Below, piece after piece: positions 8,855-20,318 of a stretch of 64,000 nucleotides of DNA (position 1 is the first letter of the stretch; each line of letters begins with the position of its first letter). The stretch lies in the NCBI RefSeq assembly GCF_014645695.1, contig NZ_BMMF01000002.1, forward strand, positions 124,001-188,000, read 5' to 3'. Below the pieces are notes generated by a model. It searched no databases. It was given only the letters and a program-made list of their open reading frames with translations, and was not told the DNA's origin. The DNA comes from Salinarimonas ramus (GTDB lineage: Bacteria; Pseudomonadota; Alphaproteobacteria; Rhizobiales; Beijerinckiaceae). The position numbers and the translations under genes are program-made.

Positions 8855-10765
8855 ATGACCGATATCGACAAGTCGAAGCTGAGCTGGGACGAGTGGGACG
8901 AGCTGCACTTCCCGCGGCCCGCCGAGAGCGGCTTCGACCGCGTCGTCGAGCGCGCGATCTCGCGCCGCGGCTTCCTCGGCGGCGTGCTCGCCTTCGGCTC
9001 CGGCGCGGCCGCGATGGCGACGGGTCTCCTCTCGTCCACGTCGGTGCTCGCGCAGGCGGCCTCGCGCTTCGCGTTCACGCCGATCCAGGCGCAGACCGAC
9101 GGCACCGTGCACGTGCCGGACGGCTATTCCTGGCGCGTCCTCGCGGCCTGGGGCGACCCGCTCGTCTCCGCGGCCGACGGCTACGACGTCACGCAGGGCG
9201 GCGGCTCGGTCGAGCATTCCGACCAGGTGTTCGGCGAGAACACGGACGGCATGGAGACCTTCTCCTACCAGGGCCGTCAGCTGATCGCGATCAACCATGA
9301 ATACGTCAACCCGGACCTGAACCTGCCCGCGCAGAACGAGGGCGTGGCGCAGACGGCGGACGAGGTGATCAAGCTGCAGAACCTGCAGGGCGTCACCGTC
9401 ATGGAGATCGCCGAGGGCGCGGACGGCTGGGCCGTGGTGAAGGACAGCCCCTTCAACCGCCGCATCCATCATCGCACGCAGATGCGCCTCGCCGGCCCCG
9501 CCGCCGGGCACGACCTCCTCAAGACCGAGGCGGACCCGACCGGGACCGTGGTTCTCGGCACGCTCAACAATTGCGGCTCGGGCAAGACCCCCTGGGGCAC
9601 CTACCTGACCTGCGAGGAGAACTTCAACGGCTATTTCGGCGCCACCGAAGCGCTTTCCGCCGACGAGAAGGTGATCGCCGGCTACCGCCGCTACGGCGTC
9701 GGCGACGAGGGCCGCTACCAGTACGAGCTCTTCGACGCGCGCTTCGACACGGCGAAGAACCCCAACGAGCCGCACCGTCACGGCTGGGTCGTCGAGATCG
9801 ACCCCACCGACCCGACGAGCACGCCCGTGAAGCACACCGGCCTCGGCCGCTTCAAGCACGAGAACGCCGAGGTCGTGCTCGCCCCCGACGGCCGCGTGGT
9901 CGTCTACATGGGTGACGACGAGCGCGGCGAGTTCCTCTACAAGTTCGTCTCGAACGGCATCTACACGCCGGGCGGCTCCACCGAGGGTCTCCTCGACGAC
10001 GGCACGCTCTACGCCGCGCGCTTCGAGGACGACCAGACCGGCGAATGGGTGGCGCTCACCCCCGAGACGACCGGCATGGAGATGGCGGAGATCCTGATCT
10101 TCACCCGCATGGCCGCCTCGGCCGTCGGCGCCACGACCATGGACCGCCCGGAATGGATCGCGACGAACCCCGTCGCGGCGGAGGCCTATTGCTGCCTCAC
10201 CAACAATTCGCGCCGCGGCGTGAAGACCGACGACGGCTCCATCCGCACCAATGCGGGCGGCGACGTGATGGCGGTGAACGCGCCCAACCCGCGCGAGACC
10301 AACGAGTACGGGCAGATCGTCCGTTGGCGCCCGGAGGGCGACGACCACGCCTCCGACCGCTTCACGTGGGACCTCTACGTGATGGCCGGCAATCCCACCG
10401 TCCATTCCGACGCCTATGCCGGCTCGGCGAACATGAACGCGGGCAACCTGTTCAACTCGCCCGACGGCATGGCGATCGACTCGACCGGGCTCGTCTGGAT
10501 CCAGACGGACGGCGACGACGACAACGAGGGCGACTTCGCCGGCATGGGCAACAACCAGATGCTCGCGGGCGACCCCGTCACCGGCGAGATCGTGCGCTTC
10601 CTCACCGGCCCGAAGGGCTGCGAGGTGACCGGCCTCGCCTGGTCGGCGGACCTGCGCACGATGTTCGTGGGCATCCAGCACCCCGGCAGCGGCTGGCCGA
10701 ACGGCTCGCCGGAGCGCTCGGCGGTCATCGCGATCAAGCGCGACGACAACGGCCTCGTCGGCTGA
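8855..10765 (+). CDS. PhoX-family (DUF839) phosphatase, Tat-exported
   Basis: This 636-residue protein begins with a long twin-arginine signal: 'ISRRGFLGG' with Arg37-Arg38, a hydrophobic stretch and 'VLAQAAS' near 64-70, so it is exported folded to the periplasm. The body matches PhoX/DUF839 proteins ('[23 protein letters not shown]', '[16 protein letters not shown]'-like and '[19 protein letters not shown]' segments), which are Ca- and Fe-dependent alkaline phosphatases of phosphate starvation. ATG 8855 has GGGAGG six bases upstream; the frame is open further upstream but without family resemblance. A hairpin follows at 10791-10826. Confidence 0.9.
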   Translation: MTDIDKSKLSWDEWDELHFPRPAESGFDRVVERAISRRGFLGGVLAFGSGAAAMATGLLSSTSVLAQAASRFAFTPIQAQTDGTVHVPDGYSWRVLAAWGDPLVSAADGYDVTQGGGSVEHSDQVFGENTDGMETFSYQGRQLIAINHEYVNPDLNLPAQNEGVAQTADEVIKLQNLQGVTVMEIAEGADGWAVVKDSPFNRRIHHRTQMRLAGPAAGHDLLKTEADPTGTVVLGTLNNCGSGKTPWGTYLTCEENFNGYFGATEALSADEKVIAGYRRYGVGDEGRYQYELFDARFDTAKNPNEPHRHGWVVEIDPTDPTSTPVKHTGLGRFKHENAEVVLAPDGRVVVYMGDDERGEFLYKFVSNGIYTPGGSTEGLLDDGTLYAARFEDDQTGEWVALTPETTGMEMAEILIFTRMAASAVGATTMDRPEWIATNPVAAEAYCCLTNNSRRGVKTDDGSIRTNAGGDVMAVNAPNPRETNEYGQIVRWRPEGDDHASDRFTWDLYVMAGNPTVHSDAYAGSANMNAGNLFNSPDGMAIDSTGLVWIQTDGDDDNEGDFAGMGNNQMLAGDPVTGEIVRFLTGPKGCEVTGLAWSADLRTMFVGIQHPGSGWPNGSPERSAVIAIKRDDNGLVG

Positions 10766-10790
10766 CGCCGCCGCGAGGGACGAGACGAGG

Positions 10791-10826
10791 AAAGGGCCGC
10801 GGCGGATGCGCTGCGGCTCTTTCTCG
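10791..10826 (+). terminator. Probable intrinsic terminator after the PhoX-like gene
   Basis: AAAGGGCCGC at 10791-10800 pairs with GCGGCTCTTT at 10813-10822, with one G-T wobble in a ten-pair stem and a 12-base loop. A pyrimidine-rich, broken T tract (TTTCTCGTT) follows. It sits 25 bases after the stop codon. The tail is weaker than in canonical terminators. Confidence 0.55.
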
Positions 10827-10934
10827 TTGGGATGGGGGGAGCCGGTCCGAGCCTGTGAATCACGAGTGGCGCGGGCGTGCGCCGGGCGGGCCGCGGGGTT
10901 ATGGTCGGCGCCCAGGCCCGCGACGGATCCCGCC

Positions 10935-11729
10935 ATGCACCAGTACCACGACCTCCTCCAGCGCATCCTCGACCACGGCGTCGAGAAGTCCGATCGGACG
11001 GGGGTCGGGACGCGGTCCGTGTTCGGGCACCAGATGCGCTTCGATCTCGCCGCGGGCTTTCCGCTGCTCACCACGAAGAAGCTGCACATCCGCTCCATCG
11101 TGCACGAGCTGCTCTGGTTTCTCGCCGGCGACACCAACGTGCGCACGCTCCAGGAGAACGGCGTCAGCATCTGGGACGAATGGGCGGACGCCGACGGCGA
11201 GCTGGGGCCGGTCTACGGCAAGCAATGGCGCTCCTGGGAGAAGCCCGATGGCGGCACCATCGACCAGATCGCCTGGCTGCTCGGCGAGATCCGCCGCAAC
11301 CCCGATTCGCGCCGGCTCGTCGTCTCCGCCTGGAACCCGGCCGACCTCGACCGCATGGCGCTCGCGCCCTGTCATTGCCTGTTCCAATTCTACGTGGCGG
11401 ACGGCAAGCTCTCCTGCCAGCTCTACCAGCGCTCCGCGGACGTGTTCCTGGGCGTGCCCTTCAACATCGCGAGCTACGCGCTCCTCACCCACATGATCGC
11501 GCAGGCGACCGGGCTAGGCGTGGGCGATTTCGTCCACACGTTGGGCGACGCGCACCTCTACTCCAACCATCTCGAGCAAGCCCGCACGCAGCTCGAACGA
11601 GAGCCGCGCCCCCTCCCCCGCCTCGTGCTGAACCCGAACGTGACGGACCTCTTCGCCTTTCGCTTCGAGGACATCGCCATCGAGGGCTACGACCCCCACC
11701 CGGCCATCAAGGCGCCGATCGCGGTGTGA
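10935..11729 (+). CDS. thyA: Thymidylate synthase
   Basis: This 264-residue enzyme, the same length as E. coli ThyA, methylates dUMP to dTMP using methylene-tetrahydrofolate. The nucleophile Cys146 is in '[12 protein letters not shown]', '[22 protein letters not shown]' supplies the dUMP-binding region, and '[11 protein letters not shown]' is the N-terminal phosphate-binding segment. The start at 10935 matches the family N-terminus ('MHQYHDLLQ'). It converges on hisS with a short palindromic element between. No dihydrofolate reductase gene is seen nearby. Confidence 0.97.
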   Translation: MHQYHDLLQRILDHGVEKSDRTGVGTRSVFGHQMRFDLAAGFPLLTTKKLHIRSIVHELLWFLAGDTNVRTLQENGVSIWDEWADADGELGPVYGKQWRSWEKPDGGTIDQIAWLLGEIRRNPDSRRLVVSAWNPADLDRMALAPCHCLFQFYVADGKLSCQLYQRSADVFLGVPFNIASYALLTHMIAQATGLGVGDFVHTLGDAHLYSNHLEQARTQLEREPRPLPRLVLNPNVTDLFAFRFEDIAIEGYDPHPAIKAPIAV

Positions 11730-11732
11730 CAC

Positions 11733-11774
11733 GGATGTCATCCCGGGTTCGCGTTCGCGGCCCGGGATGACGTC
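11733..11774. repeat. Palindromic element between convergent thyA and hisS
   Basis: GTCATCCCGGG at 11737-11747 is a perfect 11-bp inverted repeat of CCCGGGATGAC at 11761-11771, with a 13-base GC-rich loop. Sequences of the type GTCATCCCGGG...CCCGGGATGAC are common dispersed intergenic palindromes in alphaproteobacteria. Without a T-run on either strand it is not a classical terminator, but as a stable hairpin between convergent genes it could help end or stabilise both transcripts. Confidence 0.7.
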
Positions 11775-11780
11775 TCTCGC

Positions 11781-13280
11781 TCAGCGATGCCGCGCGAGGA
11801 TTTCCCGCACGGCGTCCACCATCGTCGCCTCCGGCACGGACACCTGGGCCGGGCGCGCCGCCTTCCATTCGGCGTTGGTCTCGATCTCGGCGGCGGCCTT
11901 GGCGCCCTCGATCAGGTCCTTGATCTGCACCTCGCCGCGCTCGCGCTCGTCCGAGCCCTGGATGACGACGCAGGGGCTCTTGCGGCGATCGGCGTATTTC
12001 ATCTGCGCCTTCATGCCGGCCGAGCCGAGATACATCTCGGCGCGGATGCCGGCCTCGCGCAGCTGGGCCACGAGGCGCTGGTAGTCGGCGATGCGCTCGC
12101 GATCCATGACCATCACCACGACCGGCGCCTGCGGCTGCGCGCTCGCGACGATGGGGCTGCCGACGAGGCGAAGCGCCGAGAGGAGCCGCGAGACGCCGAT
12201 GGAGAAGCCCGTCGCCGGCACCGGCTCCGAGCGGAAGCGGCCGACGAGCCCGTCGTAGCGCCCTCCCCCGCCGATGGAGCCGAAGCGCACCGGCACGCCG
12301 TCCTCGTTCGTCACGGGGAAGGTCAGCTCCGCCTCGAAGACGGGGCCGGTGTAATATTCGAGGCCGCGCACGACGGAGGGGTCGATCTCGACCCGCGTGT
12401 CGTAGCCGCCGGCGGCGACGAGCATCGCGATCTCGCGCAGCTCGGCGACGCCCTCGGCGCCCCGCGCCGAGCCGGCGACCACCGCCTCGAGCGCGCCGAA
12501 GGTTTCCTCGAGCGTCGCGCGCTTGGCCTCGGAGAACGCGATCACGCGCTCCGCCTGCTCCGGCGCGAGGCCGGCGCCCTTGGTGTAGTCGCCGCTCGGA
12601 TCCATGCGGCCCGCGCCCAAGAGATCGCGCACGCCGTCCACGCCCACCTTGTCGAGCTTGTCGATGGCGCGCAGCACGACCAGCCGTCGCGCAGCCTCCT
12701 CGTCGCCGGCGAGCCCGATCGCCTCCATCACGCCGTCGAGGACCTTGCGATTGTTGACCTTCACCACGTACTGCCCGGCCAGCCCCAGCCGGTCGAGCGT
12801 GTCGGCGGCCATCATGCACATCTCGGCATCGGCCGCGACGGAAGCCGAGCCGACCGTGTCCGCGTCGAACTGCATGAACTGACGAAAGCGCCCCGGCCCC
12901 GGCTTCTCGTTGCGGAACACCCAGCCCACCCGATACGAGCGGTAGGGCTTCGCCAGCGCCTCGAAATTCTCCGACACGTAGCGCGCGAGCGGCGCGGTGA
13001 GGTCGTAGCGCAAGGAGAGCCATTGCTCGTCCTCGTCCTGGAACGAGAACACGCCCTCGTTCGGGCGGTCCTGGTCGGGCAGGAACTTGCCGAGCGCGTC
13101 CGTGTACTCGACGAGCGGCGTCTCCACCGCCTCGAAGCCGTAGAGCTCGTAGGCGGCGCGGATCTCGGCGAGCATCCGCTCGGCGGCGGCGAGCTCCCCC
13201 GCGCCCCGATCCACGAAGCCCCGCGGCACGCGCGCCTTCAGCCGGTTCGTCTTCGGGTCTGCGCCCTCGCGCTTGGCCAT
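11781..13280 (-). CDS. hisS: Histidine--tRNA ligase
   Basis: This 499-residue class II aminoacyl-tRNA synthetase charges tRNA-His. Visible class II features are motif 1 around '[12 protein letters not shown]', motif 2 '[20 protein letters not shown]' with its catalytic arginines, the HisS-specific '[13 protein letters not shown]' segment, and motif 3 around '[12 protein letters not shown]'. The C-terminal anticodon-binding domain follows ('[19 protein letters not shown]'). The start was set at 13280 ('[10 protein letters not shown]'); upstream in-frame sequence is not protein-like. The length is at the long end, as usual for the alphaproteobacterial form. Confidence 0.95.
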   Translation of the reverse strand: MAKREGADPKTNRLKARVPRGFVDRGAGELAAAERMLAEIRAAYELYGFEAVETPLVEYTDALGKFLPDQDRPNEGVFSFQDEDEQWLSLRYDLTAPLARYVSENFEALAKPYRSYRVGWVFRNEKPGPGRFRQFMQFDADTVGSASVAADAEMCMMAADTLDRLGLAGQYVVKVNNRKVLDGVMEAIGLAGDEEAARRLVVLRAIDKLDKVGVDGVRDLLGAGRMDPSGDYTKGAGLAPEQAERVIAFSEAKRATLEETFGALEAVVAGSARGAEGVAELREIAMLVAAGGYDTRVEIDPSVVRGLEYYTGPVFEAELTFPVTNEDGVPVRFGSIGGGGRYDGLVGRFRSEPVPATGFSIGVSRLLSALRLVGSPIVASAQPQAPVVVMVMDRERIADYQRLVAQLREAGIRAEMYLGSAGMKAQMKYADRRKSPCVVIQGSDERERGEVQIKDLIEGAKAAAEIETNAEWKAARPAQVSVPEATMVDAVREILARHR

Positions 13281-13498
13281 GGTGTCGCTATCCGTGCTCG
13301 CATGTGAATTGGCCGCTTGGCGATACCCCGCACGGGGAGCGGGGGCAAGCCGCGAAGGATCGGGCGTGAGCCGCGTGCGCAGAGACACCGAGACAGTGGA
13401 TAGAGCCATCCGTGCAGCGGCCGCCGCCCGCCGCCAGCGGAACCATGCTGGTCGGCGAGGCGGCGGCCGCATTACGTCACGCTCCTGTCGAACGTCCC

Positions 13499-16400
13499 TC
13501 AGATCATCCCGACATCGGTCGCGGGCGACGTCTCGCCCAACCCGACGATCCTCGTGAAGAGGATGGCGTCGGCGACCACGTGCTCGCCTCCCGCGCCCTC
13601 GGTACCGATCGTGACGCGGGCCAGATCGGTTCCGAAGCCGAAGACGCCGAGAGAGTGCCAGTCGTTGAAATTTCGTGTCTGGTCGAGGCTCAGCACGGTC
13701 GTCCCGTTCTCGTGCACGATCTCCACGGGCGCGTTGGTCGCATGCTCGCGATCGGGCTGGCCGCCGTTGGTGCGGTTGAACCTGATCGAGACCTCCCACA
13801 GACCCGGATCGAGGTCGGCTTCGTAAATGAAACGGACGCCGCTGTCGGTGTCGGCGAAGACGATATCGTCACCGATGATGCCGCCCTGAAACGGCGTCAG
13901 CGTCTCGATCGGCACCACGATTCCGTCGACCACGTTCTCGACGGTGAAGCCGAGATCGTCGTTGTCCACCATCACGCGATGGGGGGCCAACGTCTCCGGG
14001 CGGATCGCGGAGTAGAGATCGCCGACGATCTGCCCTTCGACCGCGACCCCGTCTCGGATCTCGAGAACCGAACCGAAATTCGGATTGCTCTGGAAGCCGT
14101 TCTTCAGGACGGCGATGGAGAAATCGGAGTCGATCGTGACGTATTGGGGGACGAGAGCGCCGTCCGGACCGGTCAGCTGGCCGGACTGGTGCCATGCGCC
14201 GAAAATCTCGGTCCTGCCACCGTCACGGGTGATGACATGGGTGCCTTCCTGCTCGGTCTTGAAGCCCAGCACCCAGAGCGTGCCGCCGTTGTTGACGATC
14301 TTCGCCTCGAAGGGCGCGTCGGCGAACGAGGGGTGATCGAAGCTGTCGAAATCGCCCTCGATGTTGAGCTGACGGGCCCAGACGTTCTGGCCCTCCTCGA
14401 CGACCAGTCGCGAGGTGACGACGTTGCGCAGGTAGAGATCGCCAGCCAGGGTCTCGCCCGTGACGGGATCGGTCTCCGCCGTATAGCGCCAGCCGCTGGT
14501 GTCCTGCACGGCCAGCGCACGGTCCGACGCATGAGAGACCTCGATCTGCGCCTGCGGCTGGTTGGTGAGCCGACCCCGTAGCCCCTGGATGTGAACCACG
14601 TCACCGTCGCCCTCGCCGATGATGATGCGGCCATTGCCCCAGATTTCGCCGCCCAGGCCGATCAGCGTCGTGACCGACCCGTGCAGCGTGACGTCCCCGT
14701 TCAGGACGAACACGCCTTCTGGAATGTAGACCGTGCTGGCGCCCGCGGCCGCGGCCGCGTCGATCGCGGCTTGGATGGCGAGGGTATCGTCGTCCGCCGA
14801 GAGGTCGCCGAGCGGATTGCCGGTGATGCCGGCCGTCGCGCCGCGCGCTGCGATGGAGACCCAGTCGGACAGGTTTTGCGGCAGGGGCGTGTCGGGGTGC
14901 TCCCTCACCTCGAGCCCGAGAGAGGTTTCCGGCGTGCCCTCGAAGAGCGTGTACGCGCCGCCGACATTCTGGATGCCGGTACCGTCACGCCCATGAGCGC
15001 CGACCTGCCAGAACTCGTCGATCCGACCGTCGGCCTGGCGCTCCACGATTTGATTGTGGACGAAGGAATTACGATTGAAATGGTACGACAAATCGAAGCC
15101 GTCGGAGATCGCGACGTCACGCAGGAAGGTCGAGCCGGAATTCAGGATTGCCGAAGACCGGCCGTTGGCGTCGGTCGTCGGATTGTCGGACGCTTCGATC
15201 CTGCTGTCCAGCAGCACGAGGTCTCCGTCCTGGTTGAAACCATTCAGCACGGCACGCGGCGCGTTCAAGAACTCGACTCCACGTGCCGTTATCACCTGCG
15301 AATTCAGATTATGAATTCCCACCACCGACTGGTTCGCAAGCGTGATGTCCTCGAAGACATGGCTTCCGGTGCCGCTCGAGAGGAAGATACCGGTGTCGAA
15401 CCCGTCCACCGTCACGTCCCGGATCAGGTGCGGCCCGTTGTTGACGATCTGCGCGAGATCGATGCCGTATCGCCCGGTTCCATCCTCCGAGCGGATCGTG
15501 ACGTTGGCGACGGTACCGGTGTTGCTGCTGCTCCAGACGAGCCCCGTCGCCTGGGCATTGCCGGCGCCCAGCGTGATCGTCAGATCGCGCAAGTTGTTGT
15601 GGAAGGCGTCGGCGGATCTGTTCGCATTGCCGAAATCGACCACCGCCCCGGTGAAGCCCAGCCCTTCGGCGAAGCGCAGCTCCGTCAGGCCTTCTCCGGC
15701 GCCCTGGACGCTGGTCTTGGAGATGAAGCCCTCCCGCTCGCCCGACGGCAGCCGCGATCGGGCCGGGCCGATCGTATCGCTGATGTCGTACACACCGGCG
15801 CCGAAGACGACGAAAGTCTGCTCGAAGCCATTGTCCTCTGCATATTCGAACGCCGCCCGGATCGCCGCGGTGTCGTCGATACCGTCGTTCGCGACGGCAC
15901 CGAAATCCTCCACCCGGACGGCTCCGCTTCCGGCGGGCAGACGTATCTCACCGGGTGCCGGCATCGTGTCGCCGGCGAAGACGCTCGGATCGGACAGCGC
16001 CTCGGGTGAAAGCGCCGTGTCGTAGAGCCTGACCGCGTCGATGCTACCGGTGAAGGCGCCCGTCAGATCGTCGGCAGTCCCCGCCGACGAGCGCCACTGG
16101 TTCGCCCCGATGACCACCGGCTCCTCGTTCCCGAGGAGGCCGGCGGTGGTGTCGCGATCCTCCGCGATCATCTCGCCGTCTACGTAGAGCCGCAGGCCGG
16201 TCGGCCCGAACGTGACGGCGATCTCGTGCTGCGTACCGACGGTCAGCTCGCCGCCGCGAAGGACGGTCTCGGCGTCGGTCGTCTGCAGTCGAACCTCCAC
16301 GACGCCGTCGACGAGGAAGACGGAGAAGTGACCGCCGTCACCGAAATGCACGGCGTCTTTCGTGAAGATGCCTTGCCGCCCCGCGCCGCTCTCGGAGGTG

Positions 16401-17923
16401 ACGGTCAGCATCAAGGTGCCCGTCTCCAGCGCGAGCGCCTCGTCGTGCGGCAGGATCACGGCATCGGACACGCCGTCGATATCGACGGGGCCGTGCTCGA
16501 GGATCAGCGTCCGGTCACCGGCCCGAGCGAAATCCAAAGGCGGCAGGCCGGACAGGAAAGCGACGTCTTCTGGGGGCAGGACGCCGGCCCGGAGCGCAAC
16601 GTCCCCGATTAGGCCGTGGAACGGCTCGACGACGTCGTCGGCCGCGCCCTGACCCGACGCCCATTGGCTGGCTCCGATCACCAGTGGTTCCAGATTGGTG
16701 GCGAGCCCCCCGGTCCAGCCCGATTCGTATGCATGCAGCTCGCCGTCGACGTAGAGCCGGACGCCGTCGTCCCCGAAGCCGATCGTGACATCGTGAGCTT
16801 CGCCCAGCGCGAGCTCACGGCTGTGCAGAAAATAGGACGTGTCTCGATCCTGAACCCGCAAGACGACGGTGCCGTTCTGCCACCATGCGGTCAGGTGACC
16901 GCCGTCGCCGAAGAAGGAAGCGTCCTTCGAGACGAGCCCCTCGCGCCGCACGACGCTGTCGGCTTGGAAGGTGAACGACAGCGCGCCAGCGCTCAGCGCC
17001 ATGGCAGGATCGTGCGCGATCACGTCGACACCATCGACGTGCTCGACTTCCAGCACGATCGGATTCGGTGTCGTGGTCTCGATCCGGAAGCGGTCGACGT
17101 CGCCGATGCTGGAGGCGTTGCCGTCGAAGACGAAATAGAGATCGTGCTCGCCGCTCAGGCGGCCGAGGTCGACGGTGATGTCGCGGAAGCTGGTCCAACC
17201 ACCGGTGTTCTCTATTTCCGCGATGGCCAGCAATTCACCGTCCGGCCCGCCGGAGCGGATCTGCACGGTGCCACCCTGGGTGCCAGCGGCGACCGTCAGT
17301 GTCAGGCTGTGCTCGGCGAGCGGATCGGCGCCGAAGGACACGGTGTCGTACCGTACCCAGTCGCCGTCCTGCGTGTCGCCGATCTTCCAGCCCATGCCTT
17401 GCCGGAAGACGCCCACGCCGCTCGTGGCATCGTAATCCTCGGCCTCGAAGCGCTGCACCGCAGGGTCCGCTACGATCCCGGACTCGATCGAGAAGCGATC
17501 GAGATCGGCGATGGAGGTCGCGCTGCCGCGAAACACGACATGGAGGTCGTGGATCCCGGAGATCGCCCCGAGCTCGACGGAGACGTCGAAATACGAGGCG
17601 AAGCCGCCCGTGTTGAAGACGTTCTTGTCCGCGATCAATTCGCCGTCGGGGCTGCCCAGACGAAACTCGAGCACTCCGCCCTGAGTGCCGGACGAGACGC
17701 GTGCGGTCAGGACATGCAGCGCGCCGGAGGCGCTACCGAAGTCGATCCCTTCGTACGCGACCCAGTCGCCGTTCTGCGTGTTGCCGACCTTGGTGGTGGC
17801 ACCTTGCGTGAACACGCCGACGCCGAACGCAAGGTCGAATTCCTCAGCCTCGAAATGCTGCGTGACCATATCCAGGACCCATGGTGGTGAGAAGGGGCGG
17901 GAATGCCCGTTTGAGCCCTGCAC
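13499..17923 (-). CDS. Large modular right-handed beta-helix protein with CBM6 and LamG-like domains
   Basis: This 1,474-residue protein looks like a carbohydrate-active or surface protein. In order it has two CBM6-like modules (about 22-147 and 157-283; 'FEAEEFD'/'FEAEDYD', 'NGDWVAYE'/'DGDWVRYD'), two LamG/concanavalin-like modules (about 290-450 and 473-645; paired '[10 protein letters not shown]' and 'PLVIGASQW' strands), a pectate-lyase-3 type beta-helix beginning at '[20 protein letters not shown]' (about 669), a second beta-helix entry ('[20 protein letters not shown]'), and a C-terminal golvesin-like module ending '[12 protein letters not shown]'. No signal peptide is obvious; the GTG at 17923 has no Shine-Dalgarno, and Met19 (17869) is an equally plausible start. 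A polysaccharide lyase or depolymerase role is inferred only. The divergent AraC gene may regulate it. Confidence 0.85.
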   Translation of the reverse strand: MQGSNGHSRPFSPPWVLDMVTQHFEAEEFDLAFGVGVFTQGATTKVGNTQNGDWVAYEGIDFGSASGALHVLTARVSSGTQGGVLEFRLGSPDGELIADKNVFNTGGFASYFDVSVELGAISGIHDLHVVFRGSATSIADLDRFSIESGIVADPAVQRFEAEDYDATSGVGVFRQGMGWKIGDTQDGDWVRYDTVSFGADPLAEHSLTLTVAAGTQGGTVQIRSGGPDGELLAIAEIENTGGWTSFRDITVDLGRLSGEHDLYFVFDGNASSIGDVDRFRIETTTPNPIVLEVEHVDGVDVIAHDPAMALSAGALSFTFQADSVVRREGLVSKDASFFGDGGHLTAWWQNGTVVLRVQDRDTSYFLHSRELALGEAHDVTIGFGDDGVRLYVDGELHAYESGWTGGLATNLEPLVIGASQWASGQGAADDVVEPFHGLIGDVALRAGVLPPEDVAFLSGLPPLDFARAGDRTLILEHGPVDIDGVSDAVILPHDEALALETGTLMLTVTSESGAGRQGIFTKDAVHFGDGGHFSVFLVDGVVEVRLQTTDAETVLRGGELTVGTQHEIAVTFGPTGLRLYVDGEMIAEDRDTTAGLLGNEEPVVIGANQWRSSAGTADDLTGAFTGSIDAVRLYDTALSPEALSDPSVFAGDTMPAPGEIRLPAGSGAVRVEDFGAVANDGIDDTAAIRAAFEYAEDNGFEQTFVVFGAGVYDISDTIGPARSRLPSGEREGFISKTSVQGAGEGLTELRFAEGLGFTGAVVDFGNANRSADAFHNNLRDLTITLGAGNAQATGLVWSSSNTGTVANVTIRSEDGTGRYGIDLAQIVNNGPHLIRDVTVDGFDTGIFLSSGTGSHVFEDITLANQSVVGIHNLNSQVITARGVEFLNAPRAVLNGFNQDGDLVLLDSRIEASDNPTTDANGRSSAILNSGSTFLRDVAISDGFDLSYHFNRNSFVHNQIVERQADGRIDEFWQVGAHGRDGTGIQNVGGAYTLFEGTPETSLGLEVREHPDTPLPQNLSDWVSIAARGATAGITGNPLGDLSADDDTLAIQAAIDAAAAAGASTVYIPEGVFVLNGDVTLHGSVTTLIGLGGEIWGNGRIIIGEGDGDVVHIQGLRGRLTNQPQAQIEVSHASDRALAVQDTSGWRYTAETDPVTGETLAGDLYLRNVVTSRLVVEEGQNVWARQLNIEGDFDSFDHPSFADAPFEAKIVNNGGTLWVLGFKTEQEGTHVITRDGGRTEIFGAWHQSGQLTGPDGALVPQYVTIDSDFSIAVLKNGFQSNPNFGSVLEIRDGVAVEGQIVGDLYSAIRPETLAPHRVMVDNDDLGFTVENVVDGIVVPIETLTPFQGGIIGDDIVFADTDSGVRFIYEADLDPGLWEVSIRFNRTNGGQPDREHATNAPVEIVHENGTTVLSLDQTRNFNDWHSLGVFGFGTDLARVTIGTEGAGGEHVVADAILFTRIVGLGETSPATDVGMI

Positions 17924-18055
17924 GTTATCAGGAGGCGATCGATGCGACTTGAACAGGATTTACATTTTTAACAATGAGCACTGAAATCGGGAGCACGCCT
18001 CTGGACCTCGTCGCCACCTGTACGACATCTGCTGATGGCATCGCGAGGACGGCGG
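17924..18055. promoter_or_regulatory. AT-rich divergent promoter region
   Basis: The 132 bases between the beta-helix gene and the AraC-type gene include an A/T-rich stretch (about 17946-17980, with TTTACATTTTTAACAATG) that stands out in this GC-rich window. Two genes leave it in opposite directions, so it should hold both promoters and probably the AraC-protein binding sites. No convincing -35/-10 pair or operator repeat could be assigned by eye. Confidence 0.5.
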
Positions 18056-18862
18056 ATGAGAGAGACGAAGATCGAATTCTGGAACGCTGGCGAGGCGGGT
18101 GCGCTGTTTTGCCATGCCGCTGCGGCACCGCACCAGCACGACAAGCACTTCCACGGCATGGCCAGCGTCATCTCCTTGGTCGAAGGGGAAAAGACGTTTC
18201 ATATCGGCCGGCGTTCGGTGCACCTCCGCGCTGGTCAGATGGTCGTCGTCAACCCCGGCGAGGTCCACGGCTGTGAGGCGCTCAACGGTGCGCCGTGGGC
18301 GCATCGCACCGTCTATGTCGACCCGACACTCCTGCGAGCCGCACGCGGCGTGGCCGAGGAAGCGACCGGACCCGTGCATTTTCCCGAGACGGTGATCGAC
18401 GATCCGGCGATCTTCTCGGCCTTCCAGGCGATGCACCGCATGGCGGAGGCGGGGAATGACGCCAGAGACTCGATGCTGCTCACGCTCGGTGGCTTCGCCC
18501 GGCAAGTCACCGTCGGTCCGCCGCCGGTGCGGCCGACCGGGGCGTCGCGGCGGGTCGCCCTGTGCCAGGAATACATGCACGATATGGTGCGGTCCGGTCT
18601 GGGGGCGGAACTCGCCGATTTGGCAGCGCTCGCGGGGGTGACACGGTTCTGCCTGCTGCGGGACTTCAAGGCGGTGTTGCACATGACGCCCGGCGACTAC
18701 ATGCGCAGCCTGCGCGTGGACGCGGCCCGCAGCCTGCTGAACCGACGGCGACGCGCGGCACAGGTCGCGGCTGAGACCGGCTTCGCGGATCAGGCCCACT
18801 TGACCCGAGAATTCAAGCGCATCTTCGGCATCACGCCGGGCCGGTACAGCCGCGCTCTCTGA
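18056..18862 (+). CDS. AraC-family transcriptional regulator with cupin sensor domain
   Basis: This 268-residue regulator has an N-terminal cupin-like sensor (about residues 1-120: 'HQHDKHFHGMASVISLVEGE', 'RAGQMVVVNPGEVHGCEAL') and a C-terminal double helix-turn-helix (about 170-268), ending in the family signature 'VAAETGFADQAHLTREFKRIFGITPGRY'. ATG 18056 is preceded by GAGGA at good spacing; an in-frame ATG at 18035 adds seven residues. The sensor histidines suggest a sugar or aromatic ligand. It is divergent from the beta-helix protein gene, which is therefore the likeliest target; this is inferred from position. Confidence 0.9.
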   Translation: MRETKIEFWNAGEAGALFCHAAAAPHQHDKHFHGMASVISLVEGEKTFHIGRRSVHLRAGQMVVVNPGEVHGCEALNGAPWAHRTVYVDPTLLRAARGVAEEATGPVHFPETVIDDPAIFSAFQAMHRMAEAGNDARDSMLLTLGGFARQVTVGPPPVRPTGASRRVALCQEYMHDMVRSGLGAELADLAALAGVTRFCLLRDFKAVLHMTPGDYMRSLRVDAARSLLNRRRRAAQVAAETGFADQAHLTREFKRIFGITPGRYSRAL

Positions 18863-19099
18863 CCGTCGTCGGCCGGCATGCCCTCGCCCGAATGCCTGGC
18901 AGTGCGATATCCGGGGTCTTCGCGCCGATGAGACGCGACGCGACCGCACCGATTCTGAAAACCTGACGGGGCAGGCCGATAACCTGCATCGGGGATCTCC
19001 TGAAGCTCGTGTCGTCGCAAACCCAAGCTTCCGGGATCCCCGATTCCTTTCAAGCCCCAGCGTCTCACTTCTGTTCGACCCTAGACACACGGGGGTCGG

Positions 19100-20284
19100 T
19101 CAGGCCGGCCGCCCCGCGGGCGCGGCGACGCCCGCGAAGGTCCGCCGCGGCAAGAGGCACGGCACGAGCGTCAGTACCGCGACCAGGACGAAGACGCCCT
19201 CGCGCCCGAGCGCCGGCGACAGCGCGCCGCCGGCGAGCGGGCCGATCATGGCGCCGAAGGTGAAGATCAGGAACGTCGCCCCGAACCCGGCCGAGGGGCG
19301 CTCCGGGAAGACGCGCAGGCTCCACACGCCCAGAAGCCCCGTGACGAAGATGAATGCGGCTCCGAACACGGCCCCCGAGACGACGATCGCCCCCCCCGAG
19401 CCAGGGGCGATTCCGATCAGCAGGCACGCGCCCGCGATCGCCGCGAGCGTGCCGCGCGTGACGAAAGGAAGCCCGCGGCGGTTCACCGCGTCCCCCGTCA
19501 GCGCTCCGACGAAGCCGGATATGCCGGTGAGCGCCCAGAACGCGATCTCCGGACGTGCGAAGCCGCCGAGCGTACCGCCCGCCTCGAAGATCGTGGCGAT
19601 GGAGAACGTCCAGTACACCGCCGTGGTCAGACCGGCGACGAAGGCGCTGGCGTACAACGGCATCGCCGCCGGCCGCACGAGATCCACGAGCGCGAAGCGC
19701 GGCGCCTCGGCATTGCCGCGCCCGGGGGGAAAGGGCGGCGCCAGCGCGATGGCACCCGCTCCGAACAGGACGGATGCCAGCGCGAATGCACCCCAGGCAT
19801 GCTGCCAGAGCTCGGCGGGCACGAGAGCGAACGGCGCCGCGAGGAGCACGCCGGCCCCGGTGCCCGAATTCATGATCGCGAAGAGCCGGTTTCGCGCCTC
19901 CTCGCGCGCGACGATCGAGACCCAGTCGGACAGAGCCGGGAAGACCAGCCCCGGGCTCGCCCCGGCGAGCGCGACGCCGAGCGCGAGAACGGCGAGCCCC
20001 TCCGCGAGAGCCACGATCGCCGCCCCTCCGGCGGCCGCCGCCACCCCGAGCGCGATCGGCAGGCGAGGCCCGAAGCGGCCGGACGCCCACGCCGCGGCGA
20101 CCGTGGCGAGCACGTAGGATGCGTAGGAGCCGCTCGCGATCAGCCCCTGGGTCGGCTCGTCCAGCGAGAAGGTCTCCGCGATGCGGGGCAGGAACAGGCC
20201 GTAGCCGTAACGCGCGATCCCGAATGACACGCCGACGAGCGCCAGCCCGGAGGCCGCCGCCCACACCAGGGAGTATGATCGCAT
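19100..20284 (-). CDS. MFS transporter
   Basis: This 394-residue membrane protein has about twelve hydrophobic helices and major-facilitator features ('GIARYGYGLFLPRIAETF' in the first helix and loop, then 'ASGRFGPRLPIALG' after helix 2). It resembles the YbfB/YjiJ-like MFS branch with 'GIARFAYG' openings. The start at 20284 has GAGG seven to eight bases upstream; a longer frame crosses the operator. The divergent TetR gene and the palindrome between them suggest a drug- or metabolite-inducible efflux pump. The substrate is unknown. Confidence 0.88.
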   Translation of the reverse strand: MRSYSLVWAAASGLALVGVSFGIARYGYGLFLPRIAETFSLDEPTQGLIASGSYASYVLATVAAAWASGRFGPRLPIALGVAAAAGGAAIVALAEGLAVLALGVALAGASPGLVFPALSDWVSIVAREEARNRLFAIMNSGTGAGVLLAAPFALVPAELWQHAWGAFALASVLFGAGAIALAPPFPPGRGNAEAPRFALVDLVRPAAMPLYASAFVAGLTTAVYWTFSIATIFEAGGTLGGFARPEIAFWALTGISGFVGALTGDAVNRRGLPFVTRGTLAAIAGACLLIGIAPGSGGAIVVSGAVFGAAFIFVTGLLGVWSLRVFPERPSAGFGATFLIFTFGAMIGPLAGGALSPALGREGVFVLVAVLTLVPCLLPRRTFAGVAAPAGRPA

Positions 20285-20300
20285 TTTCGCCTCGATTCGA

Positions 20301-20318
20301 ATATACAGCTTTGTATAT
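20301..20318. promoter_or_regulatory. Probable TetR-family operator
   Basis: ATATACA-GCTT-TGTATAT is a perfect inverted repeat with a four-base spacer, lying 17 bases upstream of the MFS start and in the divergent gap to the TetR gene. A second, imperfect palindrome with the same CTGTA core lies at 20356-20372 (CTGTAA-TTTAT-TTGCAG, five of six pairs). TetR-type repressors bind such short palindromes, and the arrangement fits repression of both genes by the adjacent regulator. Confidence 0.7.

Noticed and set aside
8807-11170. Minus-strand open frame of 787 codons opposite the PhoX-like and thyA genes
   Set aside because: Low-complexity, His/Val/Arg-rich shadow of two well-supported plus-strand genes; it crosses a gene boundary and has no recognisable motif.
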